A DNA stretch of 64,000 nt from Competibacter_A sp037045685 (GCA_037045685.1 JBAOII010000011.1:186001-250000), one strand, 5' to 3'; positions 1-10,227 are shown, counted from the first letter of the stretch. Notes: generated from the letters alone by a model not told the origin. A program made the numbers and translations.

Positions 1-1121
1 ACCCCTTCGTCGGCACCCTGACCTTCGTCCGCTGCTATTCCGGGGTGGTCAATTCCGGCGACGCGGTCTACAACCCGGTCAAGGGCCGGCGCGAGCGCAT
101 CGGCCGCCTGGTGCAAATGCACGCCAACAGCCGCGAGGAAATCAAGGAAGTGCTGGCCGGCGACATCGCCGCCTGCGTCGGCCTGAAGGACGTGACCACC
201 GGCGACACCCTCTGCGATGCCAACCAGGTCATCACTCTGGAGCGGATGGAGTTCCCCGAGCCGGTGATCTCCATCGCGGTCGAGCCCAAGACCAAGGCCG
301 ACCAGGAAAAAATGGGTGTCGCTCTCGGCAAGCTGGCGCACGAAGATCCCTCGTTCCGGGTCCACACCGACCCGGAGTCGGGCCAGACCATCATCTCCGG
401 CATGGGCGAGCTGCATCTGGAAATCATCGTCGACCGCCTCAAGCGCGAGTTCAAGGTGGACGCCAACATCGGCAAGCCGCGCGTCGCCTACCGCGAGACC
501 ATCCGCAAGCCGGTGGAGCAGGAAGGCAAGTTCGTGCGCCAGTCCGGCGGCCGCGGCCAGTACGGCCACGTCTGGCTGCGGCTGGAGCCGCGCGAGCCGG
601 GCGCCGGCTACGAGTTCGTCAACGCCATCGTCGGCGGCGTGGTGCCCAAAGAATACGTGCCGGCGGTGGACAAAGGCGTGCAGGAGCAGATGGAGAAGGG
701 CGTGCTGGCCGGCTATCCGGTGGTGGACGTCAAGGTCACGATCTTCGACGGCTCCTACCACGAAGTGGACTCCAGCGAAATGGCGTTCAAGGTGGCCGGC
801 TCGATCGGTTTCAAGGAAGGCGCGCACAAAGCGGGCGCGATCCTGCTGGAGCCGATCATGAAAGTCGAGGTGGTCACCCCCGAGGACTACATGGGCGACG
901 TGATGGGCGATCTCAATCGCCGGCGCGGCATCCTGCAGGGCATGGACGATTCGCCGTCGGGCAAGGTGATCCGCGCCGAGGTGCCGCTGGCCGAGATGTT
1001 CGGTTACGCCACCGACCTGCGTTCGGCCACCCAGGGCCGCGCCACCTATTCCATGGAATTCGCCAAATACAACGAAGCCCCCGCCGCTATCGCGGAGGCG
1101 GTCGTCAAGAAAGCATCCTGA
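1..1121 (+). CDS. fusA: Elongation factor G, C-terminal part (5' end outside window)
   Basis: GTPase that drives ribosomal translocation and, with RRF, ribosome recycling. Only the C-terminal ~373 residues are present; the reading frame enters at base 3 with PFVGTLTFVRCYSG, so the GTPase domain is off the left edge. Visible are the end of domain II, domain III, domain IV (GRGQYGHVWLRLEP and GGVVPKEYVPAVDKG) and domain V (PLAEMFGYATDLRSATQGRA). It is followed 40 bases later by tuf, the usual str-operon order, so rpsL and rpsG should lie just upstream of the window. Confidence 0.97.
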   Translation, partial: PFVGTLTFVRCYSGVVNSGDAVYNPVKGRRERIGRLVQMHANSREEIKEVLAGDIAACVGLKDVTTGDTLCDANQVITLERMEFPEPVISIAVEPKTKADQEKMGVALGKLAHEDPSFRVHTDPESGQTIISGMGELHLEIIVDRLKREFKVDANIGKPRVAYRETIRKPVEQEGKFVRQSGGRGQYGHVWLRLEPREPGAGYEFVNAIVGGVVPKEYVPAVDKGVQEQMEKGVLAGYPVVDVKVTIFDGSYHEVDSSEMAFKVAGSIGFKEGAHKAGAILLEPIMKVEVVTPEDYMGDVMGDLNRRRGILQGMDDSPSGKVIRAEVPLAEMFGYATDLRSATQGRATYSMEFAKYNEAPAAIAEAVVKKAS

Positions 1122-1161
1122 ACCCTTGTGCTGAATATCGGTATCGGTTGGAGTGAGTACG

Positions 1162-2352
<1,191 letters not shown>

Positions 2353-2357
2353 GCGCC

Positions 2358-2669
2358 ATGACCAGCCAGCGTATTCGCATCCGCCTCAAGGCGTTCGACC
2401 ATCGCCTGATCGACCAGTCGGCGCGGGAGATCGTCGAGACCGCCAAGCGCACCGGCGCTCAGGTGCGCGGTCCCATCCCGCTGCCGACCAAGATGGAGCG
2501 GTTCACCGTGCTGATTTCGCCGCACGTCAACAAGGATGCGCGCGATCAGTACGAGTTGCGCACCCACAAGCGGCTCATGGATATCGTGGATCCCACCGAC
2601 AAGACGGTCGATGCGCTGATGAAGCTCGATCTCGCCGCTGGCGTGGACGTGCAGATCAAGTTGAACTAG
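2358..2669 (+). CDS. rpsJ: 30S ribosomal protein S10 (NusE)
   Basis: First gene of the S10 operon, starting five bases after the tuf stop, so tuf and the S10 operon are probably co-transcribed here. The 103-residue product has the typical S10 fold sequence (RIRIRLKAFDHRLID, GPIPLPT, RTHKRLMDI). S10 binds the head of the 30S subunit and, as NusE, bridges ribosome and transcription antitermination complexes. Confidence 0.98.
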   Translation: MTSQRIRIRLKAFDHRLIDQSAREIVETAKRTGAQVRGPIPLPTKMERFTVLISPHVNKDARDQYELRTHKRLMDIVDPTDKTVDALMKLDLAAGVDVQIKLN

Positions 2670-2745
2670 GCGCAATTCATCCGGGCCACGAGGGGCGCCT
2701 TCCCCTCCTCTGGTCCGCCGCCGTCGATTGAGAGGTTTAGCGAAA

Positions 2746-3390
2746 ATGGCAATAGGACTCATCGGTCGCAAGGCCGGTATGACGCGCGTGTTCACGGAGG
2801 ACGGCGCCTCGATTCCCGTCACCCTGATCGAGGTCGAACCCAACCGGGTCACCCAAGTCAAGACCGAGCAAACGGACGGTTATCGCGCGCTGCAAGTGAC
2901 GGTCGGTAGCCGTCGCGCCAGCCGGGTCACCAAGCCCATGGCGGGCCACTTCGCCAAGGCCGGCGTCGCGCCCGGCCGCGGCCTGTGGGAATTCCGCCTG
3001 GCCGGGGACGAGGGCGCCGAAATCGGCGTCGGCGCCGAGCTGAAGGTGGACTTGTTCCGGGCCGGCCAGAAAGTGGACGTGACCGGCACCACCATCGGCA
3101 AGGGCTTCGCCGGCGCCATCAAGCGCCATCATTTCCGCAGCCAGCGCGCCACCCACGGCAACTCGCTGTCCCATCGCGCCCCCGGCTCCATCGGCCAGAA
3201 CCAGAGCCCGGGCCGCGTGTTCAAGGGCAAAAAAATGGCCGGCCATCTCGGCGCCGCGCAGCGCTGCACCCCTAATCTGGAAGTGGTCCGGGTCGATGCC
3301 GAACGCAATTTGCTGGCGATCAAGGGCGCGGTGCCCGGCGCCAAGGGCGGCGATGTCAGGATCGAGCCTGCCGTGAAAGTGCGCCGCTAA
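2746..3390 (+). CDS. rplC: 50S ribosomal protein L3
   Basis: Early-assembly 23S-binding protein whose long loop reaches the peptidyl transferase centre. Start ATG 2746 gives MAIGLIGRKAGMTRVF, the usual L3 beginning, and 214 residues. The central loop GSIGQNQSPGRVFKGKKM contains the glutamine that PrmB methylates in E. coli. A 76-base gap separates it from rpsJ, longer than most gaps in this cluster. Confidence 0.98.
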   Translation: MAIGLIGRKAGMTRVFTEDGASIPVTLIEVEPNRVTQVKTEQTDGYRALQVTVGSRRASRVTKPMAGHFAKAGVAPGRGLWEFRLAGDEGAEIGVGAELKVDLFRAGQKVDVTGTTIGKGFAGAIKRHHFRSQRATHGNSLSHRAPGSIGQNQSPGRVFKGKKMAGHLGAAQRCTPNLEVVRVDAERNLLAIKGAVPGAKGGDVRIEPAVKVRR

Positions 3391-3399
3391 GGAGTCGAC

Positions 3400-4026
3400 A
3401 TGGAACTTCAGATCAAAAACACCAGCGGCGAGCCATCGGGGCAAATGACCGTCGCCGACGAGACGTTCGCCCGACCGTTCAACGAAACCTTGGTGCATCA
3501 AGTGGTGGTGGCTTACTTGGCCGGCGCCCGCGCGGGAACTCGCGCCCAGAAGAATCGCGCCCAGGTCAGCGGCGGCGGCGCCAAGCCGTTCCGGCAAAAA
3601 GGAACGGGCCGCGCTCGCGCCGGCACCACCCGCGGCCCTTTGTGGCGGGGCGGCGGCGTGACCTTCGCGGCCCGGCCGCAGGATCATTCCCAGAAGGTCA
3701 ACCGGAAGATGTACCGCGCCGCCATGCGCTCCATCTTCTCGGAATTGCTGCGCCAGGATCGGCTGCTGGTGGTCGACACGCTCGAGTCGCCGGAGATCAA
3801 GACCAAACACATGATCGCCCGGCTGACGGCCTTGGGCTTGGCCGACCAGCGCCGCGTGTTGCTGGTCAGCGAAGAGATCGATCTCAATCTTTTTCTGTCG
3901 GCCCGCAACCTGCCCAACGTTGCGATGAGCGACGCGACCGGGCTGGACCCGGTCAGCCTGGTGGGGTCCGATACGGTGGTGATGACGGCGGGCGCGGTGC
4001 GCCGCGTCGGGGAGTGGCTGGCATGA
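3400..4026 (+). CDS. rplD: 50S ribosomal protein L4
   Basis: Binds 23S rRNA and lines the exit tunnel through its extended loop (VSGGGAKPFRQKGTGRARAGTTRGP). In E. coli L4 is also the autogenous repressor of the S10 operon; I did not identify a matching leader here because tuf abuts rpsJ. 208 residues, normal length. Its stop overlaps the rplW start (ATGA), implying coupled translation. Confidence 0.98.
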   Translation: MELQIKNTSGEPSGQMTVADETFARPFNETLVHQVVVAYLAGARAGTRAQKNRAQVSGGGAKPFRQKGTGRARAGTTRGPLWRGGGVTFAARPQDHSQKVNRKMYRAAMRSIFSELLRQDRLLVVDTLESPEIKTKHMIARLTALGLADQRRVLLVSEEIDLNLFLSARNLPNVAMSDATGLDPVSLVGSDTVVMTAGAVRRVGEWLA

Positions 4027-4319
4027 ATCAGGAACGGTTGCTGCAAATCCTGTTGGCCCCGCACACCTCCGAGAAAGCTAACCGGCTCGCCGAACGGCAC
4101 AACCAGGTGGTGTTCAAGGTGCTGCGCGACGCCACCAAGCCGGAAATCAAGAGCGCCGTGGAAATGCTGTTCAACGTCAAGGTCAAGGGCGTCACCGTGC
4201 TCAACGTCAAAGGCAAGCGCAAGCGCTTCGGCGGCAGGATCGGACAGCGCTCGGACTGGCGAAAAGCCTACGTTTCCCTGGAAGCCGGCCACGAAATCGA
4301 TTTTCTGGTGACGGAGTGA
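4023..4319 (+). CDS. rplW: 50S ribosomal protein L23
   Basis: Sits at the tunnel exit and forms the docking site for trigger factor and SRP. The 98-residue protein has the family pattern LLAPHTSEKA...VFKVLRDATKPEIKSAVE and the tunnel loop KRKRFGGRIGQRSDWRKAYV. ATG 4023 overlaps the rplD stop by four bases. Confidence 0.98.
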   Translation: MNQERLLQILLAPHTSEKANRLAERHNQVVFKVLRDATKPEIKSAVEMLFNVKVKGVTVLNVKGKRKRFGGRIGQRSDWRKAYVSLEAGHEIDFLVTE

Positions 4320-4363
4320 GCGGGCGCCAGTCGCCCCGGTAGCCGAGAATAAGGTAAACCCCC

Positions 4364-5191
4364 ATGCCAATCATCAAGACCAAACCGACCTCGCCCGGCC
4401 GGCGCTTCGTGGTCAAGGTCGTCAACCCGAACCTGCACAAGGGCCGGCCGCACGCCCCCTTGCTCGAAAAGCAGACCCGCACCGGCGGTCGCAACAACAT
4501 GGGCCGGATCACCACCCGGCATCAGGGCGGCGGCCACAAGCAGCACTATCGGCTGATCGATTTCAAGCGCGACAAGGACAACATTCCCGCCAAGGTCGAG
4601 CGGCTGGAGTACGACCCGAACCGCAGCGCCCACATCGCGCTGCTGCTGTACGCCGACGGCGAGCGCCGCTACATCATCGCGCCGCGCGGGGTGGGCGTGG
4701 GCGCGCTGCTGCTGTCGGGTCCGGCCGCGCCGATCAAGCCGGGCAACACCCTGCCGCTGCGCAGCGTGCCGGTCGGCAGCCAGGTGCACTGCGTGGAATT
4801 CCGGCCCGGCAAGGGCGCCCAGATCGCCCGCAGCGCCGGCGCCTCCGTGCAACTGGTGGCCCGCGAGGGCAGCTACGCCACGCTGCGCTTGCGCTCTGGC
4901 GAAATCCGCAAAGTCCACGTGGACTGCAAGGCGACCATCGGCGAGGTCGGCAACGAGGAGCACAACCTGCGCTCGCTCGGCAAGGCCGGCGCCAAGCGCT
5001 GGCGGGGCATTCGGCCGACCGTGCGCGGCGTGGCCATGAACCCGGTGGATCACCCGCACGGCGGCGGCGAAGGCCGCACTTCGGGCGGCCGCCATCCGGT
5101 GTCGCCGTGGGGCGTGCCGACCAAGGGCCACAAGACCCGCTCGAACAAGCGCACCGATAAATACATCGTGCGCCGGCGTAAAGCGAAATGA
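4364..5191 (+). CDS. rplB: 50S ribosomal protein L2
   Basis: Core 23S-binding protein needed for subunit association and peptidyl transferase function. The 275-residue product has the N-terminal KPTSPGRRFVVKV, the GGRNNMGRITTRHQGGGHK segment and the highly conserved C-terminal VAMNPVDHPHGGGEGRT with the histidine implicated in activity. AAGG lies upstream of the ATG. Confidence 0.98.
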   Translation: MPIIKTKPTSPGRRFVVKVVNPNLHKGRPHAPLLEKQTRTGGRNNMGRITTRHQGGGHKQHYRLIDFKRDKDNIPAKVERLEYDPNRSAHIALLLYADGERRYIIAPRGVGVGALLLSGPAAPIKPGNTLPLRSVPVGSQVHCVEFRPGKGAQIARSAGASVQLVAREGSYATLRLRSGEIRKVHVDCKATIGEVGNEEHNLRSLGKAGAKRWRGIRPTVRGVAMNPVDHPHGGGEGRTSGGRHPVSPWGVPTKGHKTRSNKRTDKYIVRRRKAK

Positions 5192-5266
5192 TGCACAGGG
5201 CCGCCCGGATCGGGGCGAGCGGCCGTCCCGCCAAACTGTCGGCGGGCAACCGAGAGGACAAGTAAC

Positions 5267-5539
5267 GTGCCACGTTCGATTAAAAAAGGACCGTTCGTCG
5301 ATCTTCACTTGATCAAGAAAGTGGAGCAGGCGGTCGCCACCAACACCAAGCGGCCGATCAAGACCTGGTCGCGGCGCTCGATGATCCTGCCCGACATGGT
5401 GGGATTGACCATTGCCGTGCACAACGGCCGCCAGCACGTACCGATCTTGGTCACCGAAAACATGGTGGGCCACAAGCTGGGCGAGTTTGCCGCCACCCGC
5501 ACCTATCGCGGCCACGCCGCGGACAAAAAGTCGAAATAG
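5267..5539 (+). CDS. rpsS: 30S ribosomal protein S19
   Basis: 30S head protein near the A-site finger. The 90-residue protein begins PRSIKKGPFVDLHL and contains KTWSRRSMILPDMVGLTIAVHNGRQHVP, diagnostic for S19. Start is GTG 5267, preceded by GAGAGGA. Confidence 0.98.
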   Translation: MPRSIKKGPFVDLHLIKKVEQAVATNTKRPIKTWSRRSMILPDMVGLTIAVHNGRQHVPILVTENMVGHKLGEFAATRTYRGHAADKKSK

Positions 5540-5551
5540 GGGAGCGCTCCA

Positions 5552-5881
5552 ATGCAAGCCGTCGCTGTCATGAAACACGCCCGCATTTCGCCGCAGAAAG
5601 CCCGGCTGGTGGCCGACCAGGTGCGCAACCTGGCGGTGGACCGGGCCCTGCAGGTGCTGACGTTCAGCAACAAGAAAGCGGCCCAACTCATCAAAAGCGT
5701 GCTGGAATCGGCCATCGCCAACGCCGAGCACAACGAGGGCGCCGATATCGACGAGCTGAAGGTGGCCGCGATTTGCGTGGACGGCGGTCCCGTGCTGAAA
5801 CGGATGCACGCCCGCGCCAAAGGGCGCGGCAATCGCGTCGTCAAGCGCACCAGCCACATCACCGTGACCGTCGCCGAGTAA
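5552..5881 (+). CDS. rplV: 50S ribosomal protein L22
   Basis: Globular domain on the 50S surface plus a beta-hairpin in the exit tunnel, seen here as MHARAKGRGNRVVKRTSH (around residues 85-102), the region where macrolide-resistance changes occur in other bacteria. 109 residues, 12 bases after rpsS, GGAGCG ribosome-binding site. Confidence 0.98.
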   Translation: MQAVAVMKHARISPQKARLVADQVRNLAVDRALQVLTFSNKKAAQLIKSVLESAIANAEHNEGADIDELKVAAICVDGGPVLKRMHARAKGRGNRVVKRTSHITVTVAE

Positions 5882-5897
5882 CAGGAGCGAGAACGAC

Positions 5898-6581
5898 ATG
5901 GGTCAAAAAGTCAATCCCACGGGTATACGGCTGGGCATCGCCTCCGACTGGACGTCCAAATGGTATGCCGGCAGCAAGGCGTATCCCGACCTGCTGGAAA
6001 CCGATCTCAAGGTGCGCCAGTTTCTCAAGAAAAAGCTCGCGAACGCCTCGGTCAGCCGGATCCAGATCGAGCGGCCGGCCCGGCTGGCGCGCATCACCAT
6101 CCACACCGCCCGCCCCGGCGTGGTGATCGGCAAGAAAGGCGAGGACATCGAAGCCCTGCGCCGCGAGATCGCCCGGATGATGGGCTTGGATATCAAGGAC
6201 TTGCAGATCAATATCGAAGAAATTCGCAAGCCGGAGCTGGACGCCCAACTGGTCGCGGAAAGCGTGGCCCAACAACTGGAGCGGCGCATCATGTTCCGGC
6301 GGGCGATGAAGCGTTCGGTCGCCAACGCTATGCGTTTGGGGGCGCTGGGGATTAAAATACAAGTTTCCGGCCGTTTGAACGGCGCCGAAATCGCCCGCAG
6401 CGAATGGACCCGCGAGGGCCGAGTCCCCCTGCACACCCTGCGCGCCAACATCGATTATGGCCTGGCCGAGGCCCGGACCACCTATGGCGTGATCGGGATC
6501 AAGGTCTGGATTTTCCGGGGCGAGGTGTTCGGTTTCGAGCGGCCGGGCGAGGCGAAGTCCGAAAAGGCGGCCGCCGGTTGA
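5898..6581 (+). CDS. rpsC: 30S ribosomal protein S3
   Basis: Lines the mRNA entry channel of the 30S head. The 227-residue protein starts MGQKVNPTGIRLGI, has a KH domain with the GxxG loop as GKKG (VVIGKKGEDIEALRREI) and the C-terminal S3 domain (SGRLNGAEIARSEW, DYGLAEARTTYGVIGIKVWI). Normal length and context. Confidence 0.98.
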   Translation: MGQKVNPTGIRLGIASDWTSKWYAGSKAYPDLLETDLKVRQFLKKKLANASVSRIQIERPARLARITIHTARPGVVIGKKGEDIEALRREIARMMGLDIKDLQINIEEIRKPELDAQLVAESVAQQLERRIMFRRAMKRSVANAMRLGALGIKIQVSGRLNGAEIARSEWTREGRVPLHTLRANIDYGLAEARTTYGVIGIKVWIFRGEVFGFERPGEAKSEKAAAG

Positions 6582-6644
6582 GTCGGGTTTTCCGGAACTC
6601 CGCGCCAACACGCGGAGTTCCTTCGTTTATAGGCGAGACGGACT

Positions 6645-7058
6645 ATGTTACAGCCGAAAAGAACAAAATTTCGCAAACAGCGCAAGGGGCGCAACACCGG
6701 CGTCGCCACCAGCGGCACCTGGGTGAGTTTCGGCGAGTACGGGTTGAAGTGCACCACTCGCGGGATGTTGACCGCCCGCCAGATCGAAGCGGCGCGGCGG
6801 GCCATCAACCGCTACATCAAGCGCGGCGGCAAGGTGTGGATCCGGATTTTCCCGGATAAGCCGGTGACCAAGAAACCGCTGGAAGTGCGCATGGGCAGCG
6901 GCAAGGGCAACGTCGAGCTTTGGGTGGCCAAGGTCAAGCCCGGCCGCGTGCTGTACGAGGTGGAGGGCGTCACCGAAGTCGTCGCCCGCGAGGCGTTTCG
7001 CCTGGCGGCGGCCAAACTTCCGGTGCAGACGATTTTCGTGACCCGGACGGTGATGTGA
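6645..7058 (+). CDS. rplP: 50S ribosomal protein L16
   Basis: Binds near the A-site tRNA elbow on the 50S subunit. 137 residues with the invariant start MLQPKRTKFRKQRKGR and the conserved KGNVELWVAKVKPGRVLYEV. The last base of its stop overlaps the rpmC ATG. The 63-base rpsC-rplP gap carries a short GGAACTCCGCG / CGCGGAGTTCC inverted repeat (6591-6621). Confidence 0.98.
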   Translation: MLQPKRTKFRKQRKGRNTGVATSGTWVSFGEYGLKCTTRGMLTARQIEAARRAINRYIKRGGKVWIRIFPDKPVTKKPLEVRMGSGKGNVELWVAKVKPGRVLYEVEGVTEVVAREAFRLAAAKLPVQTIFVTRTVM

Positions 7059-7252
7059 TGAACGCGAGCGAACTGCGACAGAAAAGTCGGGACGAGCTGA
7101 AGCAGGAACTGCTGGCGCTGCTGCGCGAGCAGTTCAACCTGCGGATGCAGCGGGCCACCGGTCAGGCCAGCAAGCCCCATCTGTTCCGGCTGGCGCGGCG
7201 CAATATCGCGCGAGTCAAAATGGTGTTGAGCGAGAAGGCGGGCAAGGCATGA
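7058..7252 (+). CDS. rpmC: 50S ribosomal protein L29
   Basis: Small helical-hairpin protein at the tunnel exit. 64 residues, MNASELRQKSRDELKQEL...LFRLARRNIARVKMVL, matching L29. It overlaps rplP by one base at its start and rpsQ by four bases at its end (ATGA). Confidence 0.97.
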   Translation: MNASELRQKSRDELKQELLALLREQFNLRMQRATGQASKPHLFRLARRNIARVKMVLSEKAGKA

Positions 7253-7509
7253 CGACGGAAACCCAGGCGGAGCGCACCCTGACCGGGCGCGTGACCAGCA
7301 ACAAGATGGACAAGACCATCACCGTGGCCGTCGAGCGGCTGGTCAAGCACCCCGTTTACGGCAAATACGTTCGGCGGACCACCAAGCTGCACGCTCACGA
7401 CGAGCGCAACGAGTGCCGCGAGGGCGACTTGGTGACGATCAAGCAATGCCGGCCCTTGGCCAAGACCAAGGCGTGGACGCTGGTCGGCGTGGTCGAGCGC
7501 GCGCAATGA
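7249..7509 (+). CDS. rpsQ: 30S ribosomal protein S17
   Basis: Early-assembling 16S-binding protein. 86 residues with RTLTGRVTSNKMDKTITVAVERLVKHPVYGKYV in two conserved blocks and a normal C-terminus (CRPLAKTKAWTLVGVVERAQ). ATG 7249 overlaps the rpmC stop, so it is translationally coupled and closes the S10 operon. Confidence 0.98.
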   Translation: MTTETQAERTLTGRVTSNKMDKTITVAVERLVKHPVYGKYVRRTTKLHAHDERNECREGDLVTIKQCRPLAKTKAWTLVGVVERAQ

Positions 7510-7556
7510 GCGTCGTGGCCAGCGTTTTCCAACCTCCGCGAGCGGAAGGATGAACC

Positions 7557-7925
7557 ATGATTCAGATGCAAACGATGTTGGAAGTCGCCGACAACAGCGG
7601 TGCCCGGCGGCTGATGTGCATCAAGGTGCTGGGCGGTTCGCACCGTCGCTACGCCCACATCGGCGACGTCATCAAGGTCAGCGTCAAGGACGCGATCCCG
7701 CGCGGCAAGGTCAACAAGGGCGAGGTCTACAACGCCGTGGTGGTGCGCACCCGCAAGGGCGTGCGCCGGCCGGACGGCTCGCTGATCCGCTTCGACGGCA
7801 ACGCCGCGGTGTTGCTCAACAACAAGCTGGAGCCGATCGGCACCCGCATCTTCGGGCCTGTGACCCGCGAGTTGCGCGGCGAGCGGTTCATGAAAATCAT
7901 TTCCCTGGCCCCGGAAGTGCTGTGA
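7557..7925 (+). CDS. rplN: 50S ribosomal protein L14
   Basis: First gene of the classical spc operon; binds 23S rRNA at the subunit interface. 122 residues starting MIQMQTMLEVADNSGARRLMC and ending EVL, full length. The 47-base gap after rpsQ is long enough for a leader but I see no terminator, so read-through from S10 is likely. Confidence 0.98.
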   Translation: MIQMQTMLEVADNSGARRLMCIKVLGGSHRRYAHIGDVIKVSVKDAIPRGKVNKGEVYNAVVVRTRKGVRRPDGSLIRFDGNAAVLLNNKLEPIGTRIFGPVTRELRGERFMKIISLAPEVL

Positions 7926-7943
7926 GGCGGGAGGAAGGCGGCA

Positions 7944-8264
7944 ATGCGCAGAATTCGAAAGGACGATGAAGTCATCGTCATCTCTGGCAAGGACAAGGGT
8001 CGGCGCGGCAAGGTGGCGCGGGTGCTGGAGGACGGCGAGCGGCTGATCGTGGCCGGCGTCAACCTGATCAAGCGCCACACCAAGCCCAATCCGGCGCGCA
8101 ACGTGGCCGGCGGCATCGTCGAGCGCGAGGCGGCGATCCACGTTTCCAACGTGATGCTGTTCAACCCGGTCGCCAAAAAAGGTGATCGGGTCGGGTTCCG
8201 GGTCTTGGAGGACGGTCGCAAGGTGCGGTACTTCAAATCCGACAACGAAGTCGTGGATGTTTGA
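7944..8264 (+). CDS. rplX: 50S ribosomal protein L24
   Basis: Assembly-initiator protein that binds the 5' part of 23S rRNA. The KOW motif is visible near the N-terminus (DDEVIVISGKDKGRRGKV). 106 residues, MRRIRKDDEV start with a GGAGGAAGG-type ribosome-binding site. Confidence 0.98.
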   Translation: MRRIRKDDEVIVISGKDKGRRGKVARVLEDGERLIVAGVNLIKRHTKPNPARNVAGGIVEREAAIHVSNVMLFNPVAKKGDRVGFRVLEDGRKVRYFKSDNEVVDV

Positions 8265-8274
8265 GGAGGCGGCC

Positions 8275-8814
8275 ATGGCCCGACTACAACAATACTATCG
8301 CGAAACGGTGGCCCCGAAACTGCGCGAACAGTTCAGCTACCGCAACGTCATGGAAGTGCCGCGCATCACCAAGATCACCTTGAACATGGGCGTCGGCGAA
8401 GCCGTGGCCGACAAGAAGATCATGGAGCACGCGGTCGGCAATCTGACCCAAATCGCCGGCCAAAAGCCGGTGGTGACCCTGTCGCGCAAGTCCATCGCCG
8501 GCTTCAAGATCCGCGCCGGCTGGCCGATCGGTTGCAAGGTGACCCTGCGGCGCGACCGGATGTACGAATTCCTGGACCGGCTGGTCAACATCGCCATCCC
8601 GCGCATCCGCGACTTCCGCGGCTTCAGCGCCCGCGCCTTCGACGGTCGCGGCAACTACAGCCTCGGGGTGCGGGAACAGATCATTTTCCCGGAAATCGAC
8701 TACGACAAGATCGACGCCATCCGCGGCCTCGACATCACCATCACCACCACCGCGCGCACCGATGAAGAAGGGCGCGCGCTGCTGGCGGCGTTCAATTTCC
8801 CGTTCCGGAACTGA
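8275..8814 (+). CDS. rplE: 50S ribosomal protein L5
   Basis: 5S rRNA-binding protein of the central protuberance. 179 residues with MEVPRITKITLNMGVGEA, the GWPIGCKVTLR segment and the C-terminal FPEIDYDKIDAIRGLDITI. Preceded by GAGGAGGCGGCC. Confidence 0.98.
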   Translation: MARLQQYYRETVAPKLREQFSYRNVMEVPRITKITLNMGVGEAVADKKIMEHAVGNLTQIAGQKPVVTLSRKSIAGFKIRAGWPIGCKVTLRRDRMYEFLDRLVNIAIPRIRDFRGFSARAFDGRGNYSLGVREQIIFPEIDYDKIDAIRGLDITITTTARTDEEGRALLAAFNFPFRN

Positions 8815-8824
8815 GGATTAGGGT

Positions 8825-9130
8825 GTGGCTAAACAGAGCATGATCAACCGCGAGACCAAGCGCGCCCGCATCGTCGAGCGGTATGCCGCCAAGCGGGCCG
8901 CGCTGAGGGAAACCCTCGGTGATCCGTCCGTCGGCGACGAACAGCGGCGGGAGGCGCGGCGGCAACTGCAAGCGCTGCCGCGCGACGCCAGCCCGGTCCG
9001 GTTGCACAATCGCTGCCGGCTGACCGGGCGGCCCCACGGCTTCTACCGCAAGTTCGGGCTGGCCCGCAACAAGTTGCGAGAGGCCGCCATGCGCGGCGAC
9101 GTGCCGGGCCTGCACAAGGCGAGCTGGTGA
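8825..9130 (+). CDS. rpsN: 30S ribosomal protein S14 (zinc-free long form)
   Basis: 30S head protein. This is the 101-residue form lacking the two CxxC pairs of the zinc-binding type: the conserved block reads LHNRCRLTGRPHGFYRKFGLARN. GTG start at 8825, ten bases after rplE. Confidence 0.97.
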   Translation: MAKQSMINRETKRARIVERYAAKRAALRETLGDPSVGDEQRREARRQLQALPRDASPVRLHNRCRLTGRPHGFYRKFGLARNKLREAAMRGDVPGLHKASW

Positions 9131-9233
9131 ACATCCCAGCCCCGGCGGGCTGGAGCGAGCGCTTATTAAGTTCAGGGTTTGCCCCGCCGCCGGCGGTGGC
9201 CCCGAGACTGACCACGTGGAGTGAGCTGTAATC

Positions 9234-9632
9234 ATGAGTATGACGGATCCCATCGCGGATATGCTGACGCGCATCCGCAATGCCCAAGCCGCCGCCAAGA
9301 CCCAGGTGAGCATGCCGGCTTCCAAGCTGAAGATGGCCATCGCCCGGGTGCTGCGCGACGAAGGGTACATCGCCGATTTCGCGGCGACGCAAACCGATCC
9401 CAGCAAAGCCGAGCTGACCATCGCCCTGAAATATTTCGAGGGCCGCCCCGTGATCGACCGGATCGAGCGGGTGAGTCGCCCCGGCCGCCGGGTGTTTCGC
9501 GGCAAGGACGATTTGCCGAAGGTCATGAACGGCTTGGGCGTGGCCATCGTGTCCACGCCCAGCGGGTTGATGAGCGACCGCGCGGCGCGCGCGGCCGGTC
9601 ATGGCGGCGAAGTGCTGTGCGTCGTGGCGTAA
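9234..9632 (+). CDS. rpsH: 30S ribosomal protein S8
   Basis: 16S-binding protein of the platform; in E. coli also the autogenous repressor of the spc operon. 132 residues, MSMTDPIADMLTRIRNAQ start and the usual C-terminal STPSGLMSDRAARAAGHGGEVLCVVA. A 103-base gap precedes it, the longest inside the spc operon, with GGAG ahead of the ATG. Confidence 0.98.
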   Translation: MSMTDPIADMLTRIRNAQAAAKTQVSMPASKLKMAIARVLRDEGYIADFAATQTDPSKAELTIALKYFEGRPVIDRIERVSRPGRRVFRGKDDLPKVMNGLGVAIVSTPSGLMSDRAARAAGHGGEVLCVVA

Positions 9633-9645
9633 AGGGAGCGACCTC

Positions 9646-10218
9646 ATGGCCAGTGTCCTCAAAGAAAAGAAGATCCGCACCTCGCGGGTCGGCAAGAAGC
9701 CGATCCCGGTGCTGGCTGGCGTGAACGTGACCATCGACGGTCAGAGGATCGCCTTCAAGGGCAAGAACGGTTCGGCCGAACTTCAGGTTCATCCTTGGGT
9801 GGAAGTCCGGCAGGAGGGCGGCGAGCTGAAGGTCAGCCCGCGCGTGCTGACCAGCGAGGCCAAGTATCGAGCGATGACCGGCACCATGCGCGCCCTGCTC
9901 GCCAACATGATGCTCGGCGTCACCCAGGGTTTCCAGCGCAAGCTGCAACTGGTCGGCGTGGGCTACAAGGCTCAGGCGCAGGGCAAGGTGCTGAATCTGA
10001 CCCTCGGGTTCTCCCACCCGGTCGAGTTCGCGGTGCCGGACGGCATCGCCATCCAGACTCCCACGCAGACCGAGATCGTCATCCAGGGGGTGGACAAGCA
10101 GCAGGTCGGCGAAGTCGCCGCCAAGATCCGCGCCTACCGGCCGCCGGAGCCCTACAAGGGCAAGGGCGTGCGCTATGCGGACGAGACCATCATCCTGAAA
10201 GAAGCCAAGAAGAAGTAA
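9646..10218 (+). CDS. rplF: 50S ribosomal protein L6
   Basis: Binds 23S rRNA near the GTPase-associated centre. 190 residues; the typical SRVGKKPIPVLAGVNV begins about 13 residues after the chosen ATG, so the N-terminus (MASVLKEKKIRT) is slightly longer than usual. The C-terminal block GVDKQQVGEVAAKIRAYRPPEPYKGKGVRY is conserved. A later start is not excluded but has no ATG nearby. Confidence 0.97.
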   Translation: MASVLKEKKIRTSRVGKKPIPVLAGVNVTIDGQRIAFKGKNGSAELQVHPWVEVRQEGGELKVSPRVLTSEAKYRAMTGTMRALLANMMLGVTQGFQRKLQLVGVGYKAQAQGKVLNLTLGFSHPVEFAVPDGIAIQTPTQTEIVIQGVDKQQVGEVAAKIRAYRPPEPYKGKGVRYADETIILKEAKKK

Positions 10219-10227
10219 GGACTCGCC